Below are positions 1-12,120 of a DNA stretch of 64,000 nt, in pieces. This DNA comes from Megalobrama amblycephala (Eukaryota; Chordata; Actinopteri; Cypriniformes; Xenocyprididae): positions 11,393,382 to 11,457,381 of the forward strand of contig NC_063066.1 in NCBI RefSeq assembly GCF_018812025.1. Direction: 5' to 3'. The first letter of the stretch is position 1. The number at the start of each line of letters is the position of its first letter. The translations under genes were made by a program, and so were the position numbers. Below the pieces are notes generated by a model that did not search any database, was not told the origin of the DNA, and saw only the letters and a list, made by a program, of their open reading frames with translations.

Positions 1-945
1 GTGTCTTTTTTTCAATATAGATGCTCCAGCAACAGTAATATTGTAATTTGTGTCGGGTGTGCAAATGACATCACGCAAAATCAAACACTACTTCATACCT
101 TTATAATGAAATAAAAAAGTACATGAGTGTCCATTGAAAAACAAAAAACAGTACTTTTTGTCCACAAAAGCATTAAAACCATGAAATATTGATATATTAT
201 CCATTTTTTTGCATCATATTTCTTCTGAATGATCTGCTCTCCATCATCGTTCTTAAAGAAATTGTGGAACGTGAACAGTGTTTATGTTGTAAAACTGTAT
301 ATGATCGTATATATCTCAAAAACAACTGAGTCCACGTCCAAAGTATAATTTTTCAAAATGCAGCAGTTTTAGTTATAATATCCAAGCAGTGCTGTCGGAG
401 TTTTATATCCTCCCGCTATTATCATTGTAGTAAATCTCACGAACAAAACTTTTAGCCAATGCCACGATCCAACAACGTGTGTTCTGTTTATCTTCTACAC
501 AGAAGCACATCTGTCTCGAGTCTCGACCATTAACGCAGCAAGCCATATTATTTTATAATTGTATAAAATAATCCCGAAAAAGCACAAATGTGGCAGAGAT
601 GCCAAATTCAGCGGCTGGAATACAGCAGTGCAATCCACCTGTCGCTCAAATGATCACGCCCTTAATTATGCAGAACTATAAGGCTTAATATCATTTAAAC
701 GGATGAGTTATAAAAAAAATTCACCCCCCTCAGAGTTGTCATGAAGGGCAAAATTAGCAGTATAGACCAAAACCACAATTTGTACCAGCTGTAAACGTTT
801 TTTTTTTTCTTCTGTAAAGTTGGGAATTTTAACATGGGGGTCAATGAGATTCTGCTCTCTTTTGGAGCCTGTCCCTAGCGGCCAGTCGATGAATTGCAGT
901 TTAATCACTTCCATATTGGCTTCAAGAGAAACTGGGGGAGGCTGC
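1..945 (-). repeat. Interspersed cyprinid-type repeat (core 590-945)
   Basis: The stretch from about 590 to 945 reads, on the minus strand, like a repeat I recognise from memory as abundant in cyprinid genomes. Its landmarks are a CCAAGCGGCA-type start near 945, a block about ATTCATCGACTGGCCGCTAG near 875-900, and a run of T before an AACTCATCC-type block near 710. The upstream part (1-590) is AT-rich and probably belongs to the same element, but I could not fix its other end, which may lie outside the window. No coding capacity is seen: the open frame at 708-914 is part of the repeat. It is most likely a non-autonomous DNA transposon. Identification is from memory only. Confidence 0.5.
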
Positions 946-3583
946 CGCTTGGTATAAACAAATAACAGCCTGTTTTCATTTTTAATATAGTATTAAATTA
1001 TAAGTATCAAATTATTATTATATAAATGATAATGAAGCATCAGCGTCACTGCAGAGAAAATGCTCTAAATGAATTCAAATCACATTCAAACAAGCCAAAA
1101 TTACAAGTGTTGCTCTATAACAGCTTGGTGAAGATGTCTCTGGATGCACTATAACACTATAGATGCTCTACTGCTCAGTATAAAACATTACAAATCAAAG
1201 GCAACAGTTCAAAGAATTCACCATCAGTGGGAAAAACAACCTGACAACAAGCATAAAAAAGCCTTCCTGGAACCAGAAGCCATTTGTTTGCAAAGGAGTA
1301 ATTGTTAAGTGATCGAGCTAGGCTGTTTTGAGGCCCTGTCGGGGTGGTTGAGCATGTAGTGTGCTCTGAAGTGTGCATGTATGAATAATCAGCAGTGAAG
1401 ATGTGCAAGACTTCTGGAGAGAGCAGCATGTGCAACGAAGCACGTCTCCTACCCTTTTTGTTTAAAAGATCATACAACCGTGTCACGTTATTATTATTGA
1501 GGGCGAGACCATTTCATTTCTGACTCGAACATGCCGCGGTAAGACTAAACTAAGCATGGATTTCTGCAGATTAAAGTGTGTTTAAGTGTCAAAGGTGTGT
1601 TCTCATCTGTGTGTTAATAAGTCAGTGGCCTGTACTATCAGATGAACACAGCTGTAGGTTCACCGCAACTTTGCCAGCAATAGTGTTGTGTGTATGTGTG
1701 TGTGTTTGTCAGAGAGTAAAAGAAGCTTCTACCTGGCTGCTGTGTCTGTGAGGCTGGCCCATTTCTGCTCCACTGAGCTAGAACGCTTCACAGCTCTCAA
1801 AGACAGCTGCAGCCCCTCGATGCCACGTGGCATCACCTCCACCCAACACACGCTCACGCAAACACACTGCCCGTCACTTACTCTTCTTGATTGTTTCCCT
1901 ATATAAAGTTTGTCTGAAATGCTTCCTCAGATCCTCCTGTTGCAGCGCCGCTGTAGGCGTTTATGGTCTGAACGTGTGTGTTTCGGGTCCGGCTGAAGTC
2001 GGCAGCTGTGCTCGAGGTCACCGCAGAGCCCTTTAGGCTCAGGTGCAAGTTCATCACTAATTGCCTGTGAATAAAAAAGGAATTAGTAACAGTTTCCTTT
2101 TAGTCGTATGTCTCTCTCTAAGATGGGAAAATAGGTCATTTGAAATGAGAGAGGGAAATATGGAAGAGTTTACTGGAACTTTCAATATTTTCTTGGCCGC
2201 ATTCACATTCTGGGGTTCCCAACAAACAAGGCGCAAGATGGAACAGAATCAATTACGGCGAGCGTAGACGAGCGTGTGCTCCCAAATTCATCAAAAAATA
2301 TGATTTTGAGCGTCTTCCTTCCCTTGAAGTTATTTAGCTGAATAAATAAGAGCTCATTAGTGTGGTCTTGTTTCAAAGAGCTGATTAGGTTTTACAGCAG
2401 TAATTAGCAAGGCTAGCGCTAATTCCTCTGGAAGAGTAATGAAAGTGATTTCCTAATTAGGTTCCTCTCATAAGACGGCACAACAGGCCATTTCAGCGAA
2501 ACCAGAGGAATGTCAGGGAAATAAAGCCAACTAACAATGCCTTATTAGATTGTTAAAAGAACAAATCTTACTTGCAGCAGATCTGCGCTCACGGGACCGT
2601 AGGCTCACGGTTCGAGTTCCCAGACTCATCGGGAAGCTTTTGAAAATGTGATTGGGGTAAATTGAATTACTCACGTGAAATTAAAACTGGCTCGCCAGCT
2701 AGCTTTCTTCTCAGAGGGTGTGTTTAGTTTACGTTAGATGGCTGTATCTAATCTCATTTCATGTGTAAATGTATGTGTGTCGTGATTGACTCCTCGTCTT
2801 CTCCTTTTTCTTCTTCTTTTACCTTCTGAGCTCTGTTAATGCCCCAGTAAGATTATTTCAAATACTTTAATCTGCTCTCATTGACACAGACACAAAAGGC
2901 CAGTGACATCTAATAGCAGCCCTTTTCACTGCCTCCTGTTTCATCTCTTTCACATCTCTTAGAAGCTCTCTCTCTCTTATTCTCTTTCTCAATTTCTTTC
3001 TCTCTTATCATTGTGTGTGTTAGGAGTAATTGAAGCTCAATAAGCCGTACAGTAATGGGGAAAGGTGTCGTTCTATCTCCCTGGGAACATTGCAGTTGAT
3101 GCCTTCATCACCATGGATACTCTTAAACACTGATAGTGATTTCGGAGTGCAGAAAGTTCAGAGTTCCCGCGCGAACCGTGGGAGTTCTGTGGCTTTGCGC
3201 TCTGTCGTGAGCCCTGACCCTTCTGGAAGGCTTTATTTGTGATGTAATCTTCAACATCTGGATATCCACTTCATGAAGAAATAACACAGTGAAGGATGGA
3301 AAACGCCACGGAACGGGCTTGATGTGCCCTTTCTCTGAATGTTTAATGGAGGTCTTTGGCTTGCAACTATACTGCTGGCCAGATTTGACCTTCTAGAAAA
3401 AGGCCTTCAGCTCTCATGAAAGCAGAACAGGAAGTAATGTTTCTCGGGTGGCTTTTGCAGAGCCATTTTCACTCCTGCTCTGCTAGGGGCCGCTCACACA
3501 GGATGTGCTATTTTATTCAAAAACAGCATGAAGATGCACGAGAATGTGAAAGGCAGTCATCCAAGTTAAAATTCATCCATTTA
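946..3583. other. Non-coding stretch, no gene seen
   Basis: This is mixed unique sequence with short GT-rich tracts (for example 1686-1710). The part at 2290-2520 is repeat-free and rich in AATTAG/TAATTA-type homeodomain motifs and looks like a candidate conserved non-coding element. Short open frames here (up to about 100 codons) show no recognisable domain, no splice-site pairing and no protein-like composition. A B-box-like stretch near 2618 has no partner A-box. Confidence 0.5.
2290..2520. promoter_or_regulatory. Candidate conserved non-coding element
   Basis: A repeat-free segment has clustered AATTAG and CTAATT homeodomain-type motifs (near 2401-2407, 2419-2424, 2453-2460) and balanced composition, unlike the AT-rich repeats around it. 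Teleost developmental enhancers often look like this. Conservation cannot be tested from one sequence. Confidence 0.25.

Positions 3584-3652
<69 letters not shown>
3584..3652. repeat. (ATCT)n microsatellite
   Basis: This is an uninterrupted tetranucleotide array of about 17 units. The same motif recurs at 22689-22790 and 33733-33892, so it is a recurrent microsatellite class in this window. The IYLS-type open frame across it is an artefact of the repeat. Confidence 0.95.
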
Positions 3653-4849
3653 CTGCTGAGCTATAAAGGAGCAACATCTGAGCAATAAAATTGCACCTCA
3701 AGATTGGATGGTTGGGAAAGAGACAGTGACAGCGAGCAGCACTATATTCCTGCAGTATGTTTGCATTAGTGGATTAGTGGGCTCTATTTCACAGAGCTGC
3801 TCTCTGAATCGGTGGCCAGAGAGTGATCCTCACAGGCTGGGGCTCCCATTGTTAACGTAATCCTGTCCGATCTGTAGCCCTATTGTGTGGCAATTAAGAC
3901 TGAGAGACTGTGAAGAGCTCAGCGTGAGTGTCAGTGTGTGCAAGCCATAAAAATGACCGTAATATAGTGAAGGAAAGCATTTGCAGTAAACATGTTTCTG
4001 TCTTCTCTCAGAAAATTAACTGATAAGTCTTTTCCTCTTAAAGAGATACACAGGAAGTAAAGGAAAAATGTGTGCGTCGGCTTTAAAAAGTGTGTGTGAC
4101 TCTCCAGGCTGCGCTGTCACAGCTGCTGAAAGGTGATGTGCTCCTATGCAGTGACAATGTCTCTTTCTGGAGAGTGTGTATGTGTGTGTGTGTGTGTGTG
4201 TGTGCGCATGCTTGTATTTGTGAGTCTGTGTGCATAGGTGTATATGTGTGGCCTACTTAAGCCCAAACGGTGCAGGAATAATAAAAGGCCAAGCTCTGCT
4301 GTTCCGAGTTAATACAGGGTTAAAGATATGCAGCTCACTGTCAACAATCCCATCATCCGCCTGGATGGTTCCCAAAGAAGAGCATGCACTCCTCTCCACT
4401 CGCCCGTGCCTGTGTGTGTGGCCCTGTGTGTGCTGTTCTCCCCTGACAACTTTACCATTCTCTCTTTACTCTCGCTATATACAGAGCGGTCACTTTCCTT
4501 CTCTGTTGCTCTCTTATACATATCCATGTATCTAAATGTCACATTGACATTGACATCTATTTTTTATTAAATAAGCTAATTAATTAAGATGATTAATTAT
4601 ATATTTAAACTAATTAATTATAATGCCAGCCCATTTACTACTGTAAGACTGTGGTATTAGCTACCACTTTCATCAAAATTACACACAAAAAAAACATTTT
4701 GAAAGTTTCTAACACTGTATGAAATATATTTAAATAGATTCCATACACAAAGAAGCCTAATTTTATGCATGTTTATGATATTACATTAAAAACTGCATGA
4801 TGAAACAACAAAGATGCGAATAAAATTTAAAATTTACAAATGTGCATAA
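3653..4849. other. Non-coding stretch with (TG)n and a TAATTA cluster
   Basis: It contains a (TG)n tract at about 4179-4205 and, at 4577-4622, a dense cluster of ATTAATTA/TAATTA palindromes. Overlapping open frames at 4230-4570 on both strands have no recognisable protein features. No gene is seen. Confidence 0.5.
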
Positions 4850-5035
4850 AAACGTTTGTGGTTGGTAGAGATTCTAATGTTTTTGAAAGAAGTCTCTCTC
4901 TTATGCTCACCAAAGCTGCATTAATATAATAAATACAGTGGAAACAGAAATAATTTGAAATATTATCACATTTTAAAATAACAGTTTTCTATTCTAAATG
5001 TTATTTATTCCTGTGTTGGCAAAGCTGTGGTTAAT
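4850..5035 (+). repeat. Family A palindromic DNA-transposon-like repeat, partial
   Basis: It carries the Family A signature: a TTTTTGAAAGAAGTCTC-type block, then TTATGCTCACCAAAGCTGCA, then a block resembling TTATTTATTCCTGTG and GGCAAAGCTG. Eleven copies of this family lie in the window, six in this orientation. The terminal CAAAAGTTTGG block is decayed here, and the copy stops mid-element. The family has no coding capacity and is abundant in cyprinids (from memory). Confidence 0.75.
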
Positions 5036-6479
5036 TTTGTCTCAAATACATAAGTCATAAAAACACACTGCTATTCTCTCTGCTCTTCTATCTCTCTGCT
5101 TGTCCAGCCTGTTGTTCACGCACAGGGCATGAGGTTGTGATCTCTGGGTAGACTGATCGGCCCTTCAGGCTAGTGCTAGAAACCCTGGCAGTCAGAGTCT
5201 CCTCTTCTGCTCTTACAGATAAGAGCCACGGATCAGCCAGATCACTGATCCACTTCATACTCTTTAGACACAGATCTGACCCACAGGATGAATGATTAGG
5301 CACTCAATGCTACTGACAACACTCACTGATGAGAAAGAGTGTTTATGAGCAAGACAGAGAGTAAAACTTCACTTTATTCCAAGAAAAACAATCAAACTGT
5401 ATCTTTTTTACACACTAGTGGTGACACAGATTAGACTGGTGTTGTTTTAAGAAGCATGTGTGTGGGTGAGACCGTGTGTTTGTGTGTGTTCATACGGAGG
5501 GTATTGTTGATGTATGCCATTTCCTCATGAGTGTGTGTGTGTGTTGATTGAGGAATGTCAGACAGGAAGTGCTCCTCCCGGGGAAGGTGATGTCACTGCA
5601 GCTTCAGGGCGGCTTCCTGTCTACTTCTGCAGCAACAGATGCACTCTCCCAATCTCTCACTTTTTTCAGAAGTAAGCCCACACATACAACTTATTAATGT
5701 TAAACCTGATGTTTTTCCCAGTCTACTCTAACCCCCAATTCCCCTGTAAATGCATGCTGGGAAAACATCCCCTCTCTGCCTCTCTCCACTGGATGCTCTC
5801 ATGCAGGGACATCAGGGTAATCCTGTTATTTCTGTCAACACACACACACACACACACACACATATTCGAACAAGTGATCAACCACATCTGATTTTTTTTT
5901 TTTTTTTTTTAAATGATATAAAAACAACAACTTCAAAGTATTTCTGGATGTTTATTTGCACTTTCAGTGCCTTACTGAAGACATTTTCCAGTCAAAAAAT
6001 CATTTTTTTTATTAGTCTTTTTGATACCTAAATATATCTAAAATATATCTAAATACATTTAGGAAATTATTAAAAAATAAAAATAAAACTTTTTTTTTTT
6101 TTTTAGAATTTGAGTTTTTTTTTTAGAATATTTATTTGAATTTATTTTTGAGTTTATTTTTCTTACCATTGGTAAATTAAATAAAAATAAATTCTTGTTA
6201 AGCAAGAAAAAGCTCTAAAAAGATTTATACTCACAATTTTTACCATTGATATTATTTTTTAATATTTTCCTAGAAAAAGACAGTGTGTTTTTTTTTCTTT
6301 TTCTGTGCACACATTCTCTATTGGCTTCTCTCATCCATATGGTGAGGCCAATCAAGATTGCATAGATCTATATTTAGCATTGTGTACCGCTCAGTGGGTG
6401 TGTGTATTTGCGTGCGCACTGCACAGAGGGAACCCCCGTGTCTGAAGTCCATTGTTGTGGTTTGTTGTGTTTGGGATGC
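5036..6479. other. Non-coding, AT-rich, with (AC)n and poly-T runs
   Basis: It contains (AC)n at 5838-5862, a T run at about 5892-5910 and further T-rich tracts at 6091-6125. The rest is AT-rich unique sequence. No gene-like frame is seen. Confidence 0.5.
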
Positions 6480-6700
6480 ACTTCCTGTGGTGAGAGGTCA
6501 GCAGCGCGCAGCCTCGGCTGGCTGCTGAATAATTCATGCCATTGACTTTGTGTCAGCTTTCACAGGCGTGCCCAGGGATGTTTTATTCATTTATCTCATT
6601 TAGGGGCCCTGCCTGCACCTGTTCCACCATTAAGCACCCTGCTCATTTGCATTAGATGCTAATTTAGTTTACCGGCAGGCCTGGGTTCCCCTATTTTTAT
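6480..6700. promoter_or_regulatory. Candidate conserved non-coding element with octamer site
   Basis: This is a repeat-free segment of balanced composition. It contains an exact POU-factor octamer ATTTGCAT at 6645-6652, followed by overlapping TAAT homeodomain motifs (AGATGCTAATTTAG). This clustering resembles developmental enhancers. Function is inferred only. Confidence 0.3.
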
Positions 6701-8121
6701 TATATTTTCTTATAAATTTTATACTTTACACGATACATAGATTTTTACATGAACTATGAATATATGCATGGTCAGTCTTAAAAGTAAGAACGAAAGACAG
6801 AAAGAAAGAGATCTTGTAACTGTTAAGCACTCATTCTTTACTAATTATAGTTTATTGTAAAAAAAAGTGGCCCCATTACTGAAACTCATAACATTGGAAA
6901 AGTGTGAAAGTACATACGTATGTGTGTGTGTGTGTGTGTGTTTAGAAGGTGTCAGAGGGAACAGACTTGCCCTGGAGCAAGTTAAGCACAGATGTGCCTC
7001 TTTATACCCCTTCTCTTAGCTCCCGCCCTATTCCCTCACTCCGCATGAAGATCACCTTTCTTTTAAACACACACACACACTGTCATTTCCCCTGTCATCC
7101 ATCTGTCTCTCTCTTTCTCTCTTTGTTCTATTTTTATCGCCACAATCATTTCATCTTAGGTCAATACTTTGCTATACATTCTCATTCAATTCCGGTAAAG
7201 AGAACAGAATTTATTCTGTTAAGTGAACGTGAATTGGCATTCACAATTATTTTCACAATGTGATGCTAATGTAGGACCAGATATTATTTTATGTATCAGG
7301 ACTTGATTGGATGGTCATCATTACATACATCCCAGAATTATATAAATGTGAGATTGGCATAGCAATGGTTAAGTAACTATTAGACTACTGGATAACATTA
7401 TTTAAAGTCATGTTTAAACGCAGTTATCGACAGATCTTTTGTACTGTATTGTGACATACTACAGCTGAAAAAATCTAGGATGGGGACTTAGTTCTATTCA
7501 TTGGTTGTTAATTGAACAACATATATATAGGGTGAGTTTTCATTTCATGCTGAATTTAATAGCATATACAGCCTAAATAATGTTAACTAAAAAAAAAAGT
7601 CATTTCAGAGGAAGAGCAAGTGATATTTTGATTAAAGATTGAAAAGATGGCAATGCACAGATGAATTAGTCACAATAAAACTAGATATGTACATCAATTT
7701 TTAAGACCTCATCACTTGTTCAAGCACACTTCCCACATTGCTACCATGAGGGTGTGATGTTTAGACCTCTCACAGCAAATGAATTCAATAGACGACTCTG
7801 TATGTGTTAGTTTGTGTACGTGTATGTTTCATTAGTATTACGCAGAATACAGAGCCTTTTCAGTGGCTGACACTACTCAAATATGTTTTTACCACTGAAC
7901 GTGCTTTTCGCTGTTGGACCTGAGCGTGTTGGCTGTATGTGTGTTGTGTGTGCCACACTTTGCGCCCACCTGGAAATTAATCTTGTTTGGACTGTCTGAG
8001 ACTGACTACATTATACCTTATGTCTACTCCTCTAATTACTAAACCCATCAGCTCTGCCTAATAAAAATATCTATCTGAACTCCATGCCATTCCTTGACAA
8101 TTTAATCTACATTCGGAACCA
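6701..8121. other. Non-coding stretch with (TG)n
   Basis: It is AT-rich unique sequence with (TG)n at about 6920-6941 and short (CA) tracts near 7068. No exon, RNA gene or recognisable repeat family was identified. Confidence 0.5.
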
Positions 8122-8502
8122 TTAGAGGAACAGTTCACCGAAGAAAGAAAGTTCTGTCATCATTTACTCACTTCACTTTCATGATAGCTTTCTTGTTTCC
8201 GTGGAACTCAACAGAAGATGTTTGCCATCCTGGTGGTCTGAGAAGTGATACAATACAATAAAAATTTATTAACACCTGACATCACTGCTGATCGGTCATG
8301 AAACTACAATTAGGCTGATAGTATACAAATATGCTGTAGTACAACTATGCTGATAGTATAAGATAATCTTGAGTTGCCATATTCAGATTCATATTCTGAA
8401 TAATACATAATTGGAAAATAGCACTATATTTTTACATACTACTTAAAAATAGAGCACTTTTATGTCTTTTTTTGGAGACTGGTGATGTTATAAATGGCCT
8501 AT

Positions 8503-9262
8503 CTTGGGGAATAACTAGTTACATGTAATGGCGTTACGTAATTTTTTTAAAAGTTATATTTATGGGCTTTTTGTGCCTTTATTTGGAGAGGACAGTAGAG
8601 AGCAGACAGAAAAGCATTGGGCAGAGAGAGGGGGTCAGGATCGACAAAGGAATCGAAGTCGGGTTGCCGTGAACGCATTTGCGCCATATGTCAGTGCACT
8701 AACCACTAGGCTATCAGCGCTGACAGCGTTACATATTTTAATTACAAAATAAATGTAACTGTAATCAGTTACAGTTACTGAGAAAAAATGTGTAATTAAA
8801 TTACAGTTACTTCTAAAAATGTTATCGATTACAAAGGGGGGTTACATCTGAATATTTTCTGTAAAAACCTAGGATTTTCTGAATAATATTAATTTGTTGC
8901 TTTGCCTGTATTTAATCTCAGAATGATCTCAAAGTAAAAAGAGGTGCTGAAGTCTTATTTTGTGCTTTAAAATTAAATTATTATAATCTTAATTCAAGTG
9001 ATGAAGGATTTTGAAAGTCTGACAGTATTCAGTATTGAGTACTATTTATAAGGTTAACCCTACCTGGTTTAAATGTTTGAAAATGATTAACAGTTGAAAA
9101 CATTTGTTAGAAATTTAGAAAAGTAATCAGAAAGTAATCAAATGTAATCAGTTACATTACTTTAATAAAGTAATTGAAATACTTACACTACTAATTACAT
9201 TTTAAATAGAGTAACTTGTAATCTGTAACCTATTACATTTCCAAAGTAACCGTCCCAACATT
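8503..9262. mobile_element. GTAATC-rich DNA-transposon-like element inside Family B
   Basis: Both ends are built from repeated GTAATCAGTTAC and TAATTACA blocks in opposite orientation. The left end starts near TTGGGGAATAACTAGTTAC, and the right end reads CCAAAGTAACCGTCCCAACA. The internal part has no coding frame. I recognise the type from memory as a common fish non-autonomous DNA transposon. It lies between the halves of a Family B element, so it is younger than that copy, and it is itself invaded at 8546-8725. About 260 bp to its left (8241-8502) is unassigned. Confidence 0.55.
8546..8725 (-). mobile_element. tRNA-derived SINE, minus strand
   Basis: Read on the minus strand, the 5' region carries an A-box-like TAGCCTAGTGGTTAGTGC (8696-8713). 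A diverged B-box-like GACTTCGATTCC follows (about 8651-8662). These are the RNA polymerase III promoter elements of a tRNA-derived SINE. The insert is flanked by an imperfect direct repeat of the host element: GCGTTACGTAATTTT starting at 8531 and GCGTTACATATTTT starting at 8726. This is the expected target-site duplication. The mismatches and the weak B-box indicate an old, probably silent copy. The open frame at 8528-8752 is fortuitous. Confidence 0.65.
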
Positions 9263-9421
9263 GTAAATTGCATTATATATGAAAAAGAGCAACAAGTACA
9301 TTCTGCTAAACATCTCTTTTTATATCCCATTGAAAAAAGAAACTGGTCAAACAGATTTAAAATAACATGAGTGTGAGTAAATAATGACAGAATTTTCATT
9401 TTTAGTGAACTATCCATTTAA

Positions 9422-10189
9422 ACATCTGTTGTTTGCATTTGTTCAATATTTGGAAATGCAGATCTTAAAAATCATTAACAAAGACTTAAGGTTTTGGCAA
9501 TAAATGCAGGAGTTGCAGTAGCTGTATAGGTCAGTAAGGTGTCTGAGAGGTCTATCACTAACACTAATCATTATCTTTCTCTGTCAATATGCTGTACATC
9601 AGGGTTTCGATCACCAGCCTGTTCAAACATGAGCGCAGAGTATCTCAAAGCACACCATCATTGCTCAACTATTTGATTTACATCCTGTATATTTGGGCCT
9701 TGGGGCAGAGGATTGTGGGAACTGTAGTGCACAGTGAATGTGTGTTGGAGGCCAGCAGAGTTGCTGAGTAGTGGATGATTATGCAGCCCTAAGGTGTTGA
9801 TGGCTTCACTGGGCTGGCCTGGAGCTCCCTCCCTGTTGTGTTCCTGATGTTTCTTTCTTTCTCTCTCTCTTTCACCACCGTATTTTTTTTCCTGGGGCCG
9901 GGCAAAACTGCCTCAGGGGACTGTGGGTAACTGTGATTGACAGCCAGATGCTGGCAGAGGTCGAAGCTGCTTTAAAACGTCAATGGGCTTTCATCTTGTA
10001 GCGGACACCAGCTCTCTTTATACACACACTCTCGCTCTCTCACTCTCTTTATGTGCTGAAAGACACGTACACAATCAACGCAAAGTATGGTGCTAATGCT
10101 ACCGTAATACAATCTGCACTGAATTAGCCACTTAAAGCTACAAGTGCATAAGATAATTTCATGATTTGAGAGATTTCTTCTGCCTTGCT
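9422..10189. other. Non-coding stretch with a PBX/MEIS site
   Basis: This is unique sequence. At 9934-9943 it has an exact TGATTGACAG decamer, the consensus PBX-MEIS/PREP composite site, inside a moderately GC-rich repeat-free segment (about 9780-9970). The latter is a candidate regulatory element. No gene is seen. Confidence 0.4.
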
Positions 10190-10330
10190 GAAAGTAAAAC
10201 AGTCTTGACCAACATAAACTTTCATGCTGGTTCACAATTTGTTGGTCAACCAGCATGGTGCTTTTCATGTTAAGAAAAGGCAATAACAATTGGTTTGCCA
10301 GCTTGAGAAGCCTACAACATATGCTGGAAA
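10190..10330. repeat. CCAGC/GCTGG-rich interspersed repeat
   Basis: It contains repeated ACCAGCATG and GCTGGTT-type blocks in both orientations, a type common in cyprinid genomes (from memory). A related copy lies at about 30120-30275. No termini could be defined. Confidence 0.45.
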
Positions 10331-11349
10331 AAGTAAAAGTCTGACACATAGACATTTCGAGACTTTTCAAAATAATCAATAAAGCTCCTATATGAGTGAA
10401 TGGACAATATCACCTTTTTGGCATCACAAGTGGGGGTTGGGAAAGAAAGTGTTCACACACACAAATCTGTCTAGCAGGAGCTGGTGGAGGCGTCTCTCAT
10501 TTCTCATCTGTTTCATCCTCCATGCGTAATCAGATTTCGATGTTTGCTGAGGAAAGAGGACCACTCACTCTCAGAAAGCCATGCCTCAGCCTCCCTGTCT
10601 CTGTGTCTGCCGTTGCCACCACGGTCTGGGTGTTAGCATTGTCTGAATTACAAATATGTCTTACCTGCTGACTTACACATTTTAGTAAGTGTAGTGCATG
10701 CTCTTGGTACATGAGTGATGTAGTGCCGGAGAGGTAATGCGAATCTTTATTATTAATGTGCATGTAGAAATAAAAATGCTAATCTTGTCCATATTAATAG
10801 CTTGAACCCTTTCCGGGTTGCCTTGAAGTCCTGCGTGAAGTGATGTCAGGGTCCACTTCTACACACAGATGCTCATGTTATCATTCACTGTTCACACACA
10901 CTTACAAACAGACAATGAGAGAGAGAGCGAGAGAGAGCTGTGGCCTCTGGCAGGGTAAATGGATGGCTCGGGTTACAGCTCCGTGAGTGCTGGATGAAGA
11001 GAGAGAGAGTGAGAGGACTGTGAAGGATATTCTGAATCACAAAAGGGTCAGAGGATGAAAAATAGATGGACATGTTAGTTCAGCTCTGGGTGAATTCAGA
11101 ACTGGTTCCTCACCTTCCCTCAGAGCTCACCTGACCTCCTGTCCACCAATCTTTTTAGTGATACATTGTGGAATAGTTTGGAGGAGTGTGCCCTTTTTAT
11201 GTGTACTTAGCACACAGCTAAGGTCTGTTCCGAAACCCAGTGAGCTTCCTCTGTAGGCAGCATTTTCATGGCATAGTAGCGGTTCCAAAAAAGGACGCAA
11301 CTTATGTCAATTATGCTGCCTTCACCTCAATTTGTCCCAGTTTGGCCAA
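10331..11349. other. Non-coding stretch, no gene seen
   Basis: Unique sequence with a short GA-rich tract (10916-10937). Open frames at 10396-10763 on opposite strands show no domain. A CAGCAG/GTAAGA juxtaposition on the minus strand near 10661-10672 lacks a pyrimidine tract and was not called as a splice site. Confidence 0.45.
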
Positions 11350-11605
11350 AATTCTAAAACGGCATATTAGAATGATTTCTGAAGGATCATGTGACACTGA
11401 AGACTGGAGTAATGGCTGCTGAATATTCAGCTTTGCCATCACAGGAATAAATTACATTTAAAAATAAATAAAAAAGAAAACACATTTTAAACTGTAATAA
11501 TATTTCACAATATTACTATTTTTACTGTATTTCTGATCAAATAAATGCACCCTTGGTGAGCATAAGCAACGTCTTTCAAAAACATTTTACTGAACCCAGA
11601 TTTGG
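11350..11605 (-). repeat. Family A repeat, partial
   Basis: This is an inverted Family A copy. It has GGCATATTAGAATGATTTCTG, then GGATCATGTGACACTGAAGA and CTGGAGTAATG, then CACAGGAATAAATTACATTT, TATTTCACAATATTACT and CTTGGTGAGCATAAG, and it stops before the terminal CAAAAGTTTGG block. The copy is well preserved in its middle and has no coding capacity. Confidence 0.8.
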
Positions 11606-11690
11606 TGGTAAAGATATGCTCAGTTTAAAAGAAGTTTAATATAAGAAAGTCACAATTGTGAGACATAAAGTCAAAAGTATCTGTAGGATA

Positions 11691-12120
11691 TTAAAGGGTT
11701 AGTTCACCCCAAAATGAAAATTATGTAATTAATTACTCACCCTCATGTCGTTCCGAACTCGTTAGACTTTCGTTCATCTTTGGAACACAAATGAAGATCT
11801 TTTTGATGAAATCTGACTGTCTTTGCAGCGATCACTTTGATGCTTCAAAAAGTTCATAAAGACATCCATATGAATAGAGCAGTTTAGTCCAAATTTTCTG
11901 AAGAGACTCGATTGCTTTTTGTGATGAACAGATTTAATTTAGGCTTTTTCTCACAAATGCGAACATAAGCAGAAGCTTAACCTAATCTGAATGACGCACA
12001 AGAACATACCTCTTCCGGCAGCTCAGACGTGCTGCGTAACACATGAGAATGAACCTCACTGGCTACGCATTAAACAACAATATTAAAAACATTACATAAC
12101 TTTATTCAAAAGTTTTGTTT
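11691..12120 (+). repeat. Family B element, one arm and interior
   Basis: It starts at TTAA (11691-11694) with TTAAAGGGTTAGTTCACCCC, then ATTACTCACCCTCATGTCG and TTCGTTCATCTTTGGAACAC, an almost consensus Family B arm. The interior to about 12120 (AAAAGTTCATAAAGACATCC and following) resembles longer members of the group. No clear second arm was found, so the copy is truncated or is a longer related element. Confidence 0.65.

Larger units (their letters stand above)
8122..9421. mobile_element. Family B palindromic element, split by later insertions
   Basis: The left half (about 8122-8240) has the Family B end GGAACAGTTCACC, then CATCATTTACTCAC, and a block about GTGGAACTCAACAGAAGATG. The right half (about 9275-9421) is the complementary arm: GAAAAAGAGCAAC, ATTCTGCTAAACATCTC, then GTGAGTAAATAATGACAG and GTGAACTATCC, ending at TTAA (9418-9421). 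The halves are separated by about 1 kb that includes the GTAATC-rich element and its SINE. The left border reads TTAG, a decayed TTAA. Family B is non-coding and resembles a TTAA-targeting (piggyBac-type) miniature element; that class assignment is inference. Confidence 0.65.

Noticed and set aside
2580..2650. tRNA- or SINE-like GGTTCGAGTTCC near 2618
   Set aside because: The box has one extra base, and no A-box or tRNA fold could be found upstream.
4577..4622. TAATTA cluster as a regulatory element
   Set aside because: It is so AT-rich and self-repetitive that the motifs are expected by chance; noted only in the stretch entry.
10661..10676. Minus-strand GCAG/GTAAGA near 10661-10672
   Set aside because: No pyrimidine-rich tract precedes it on the minus strand.
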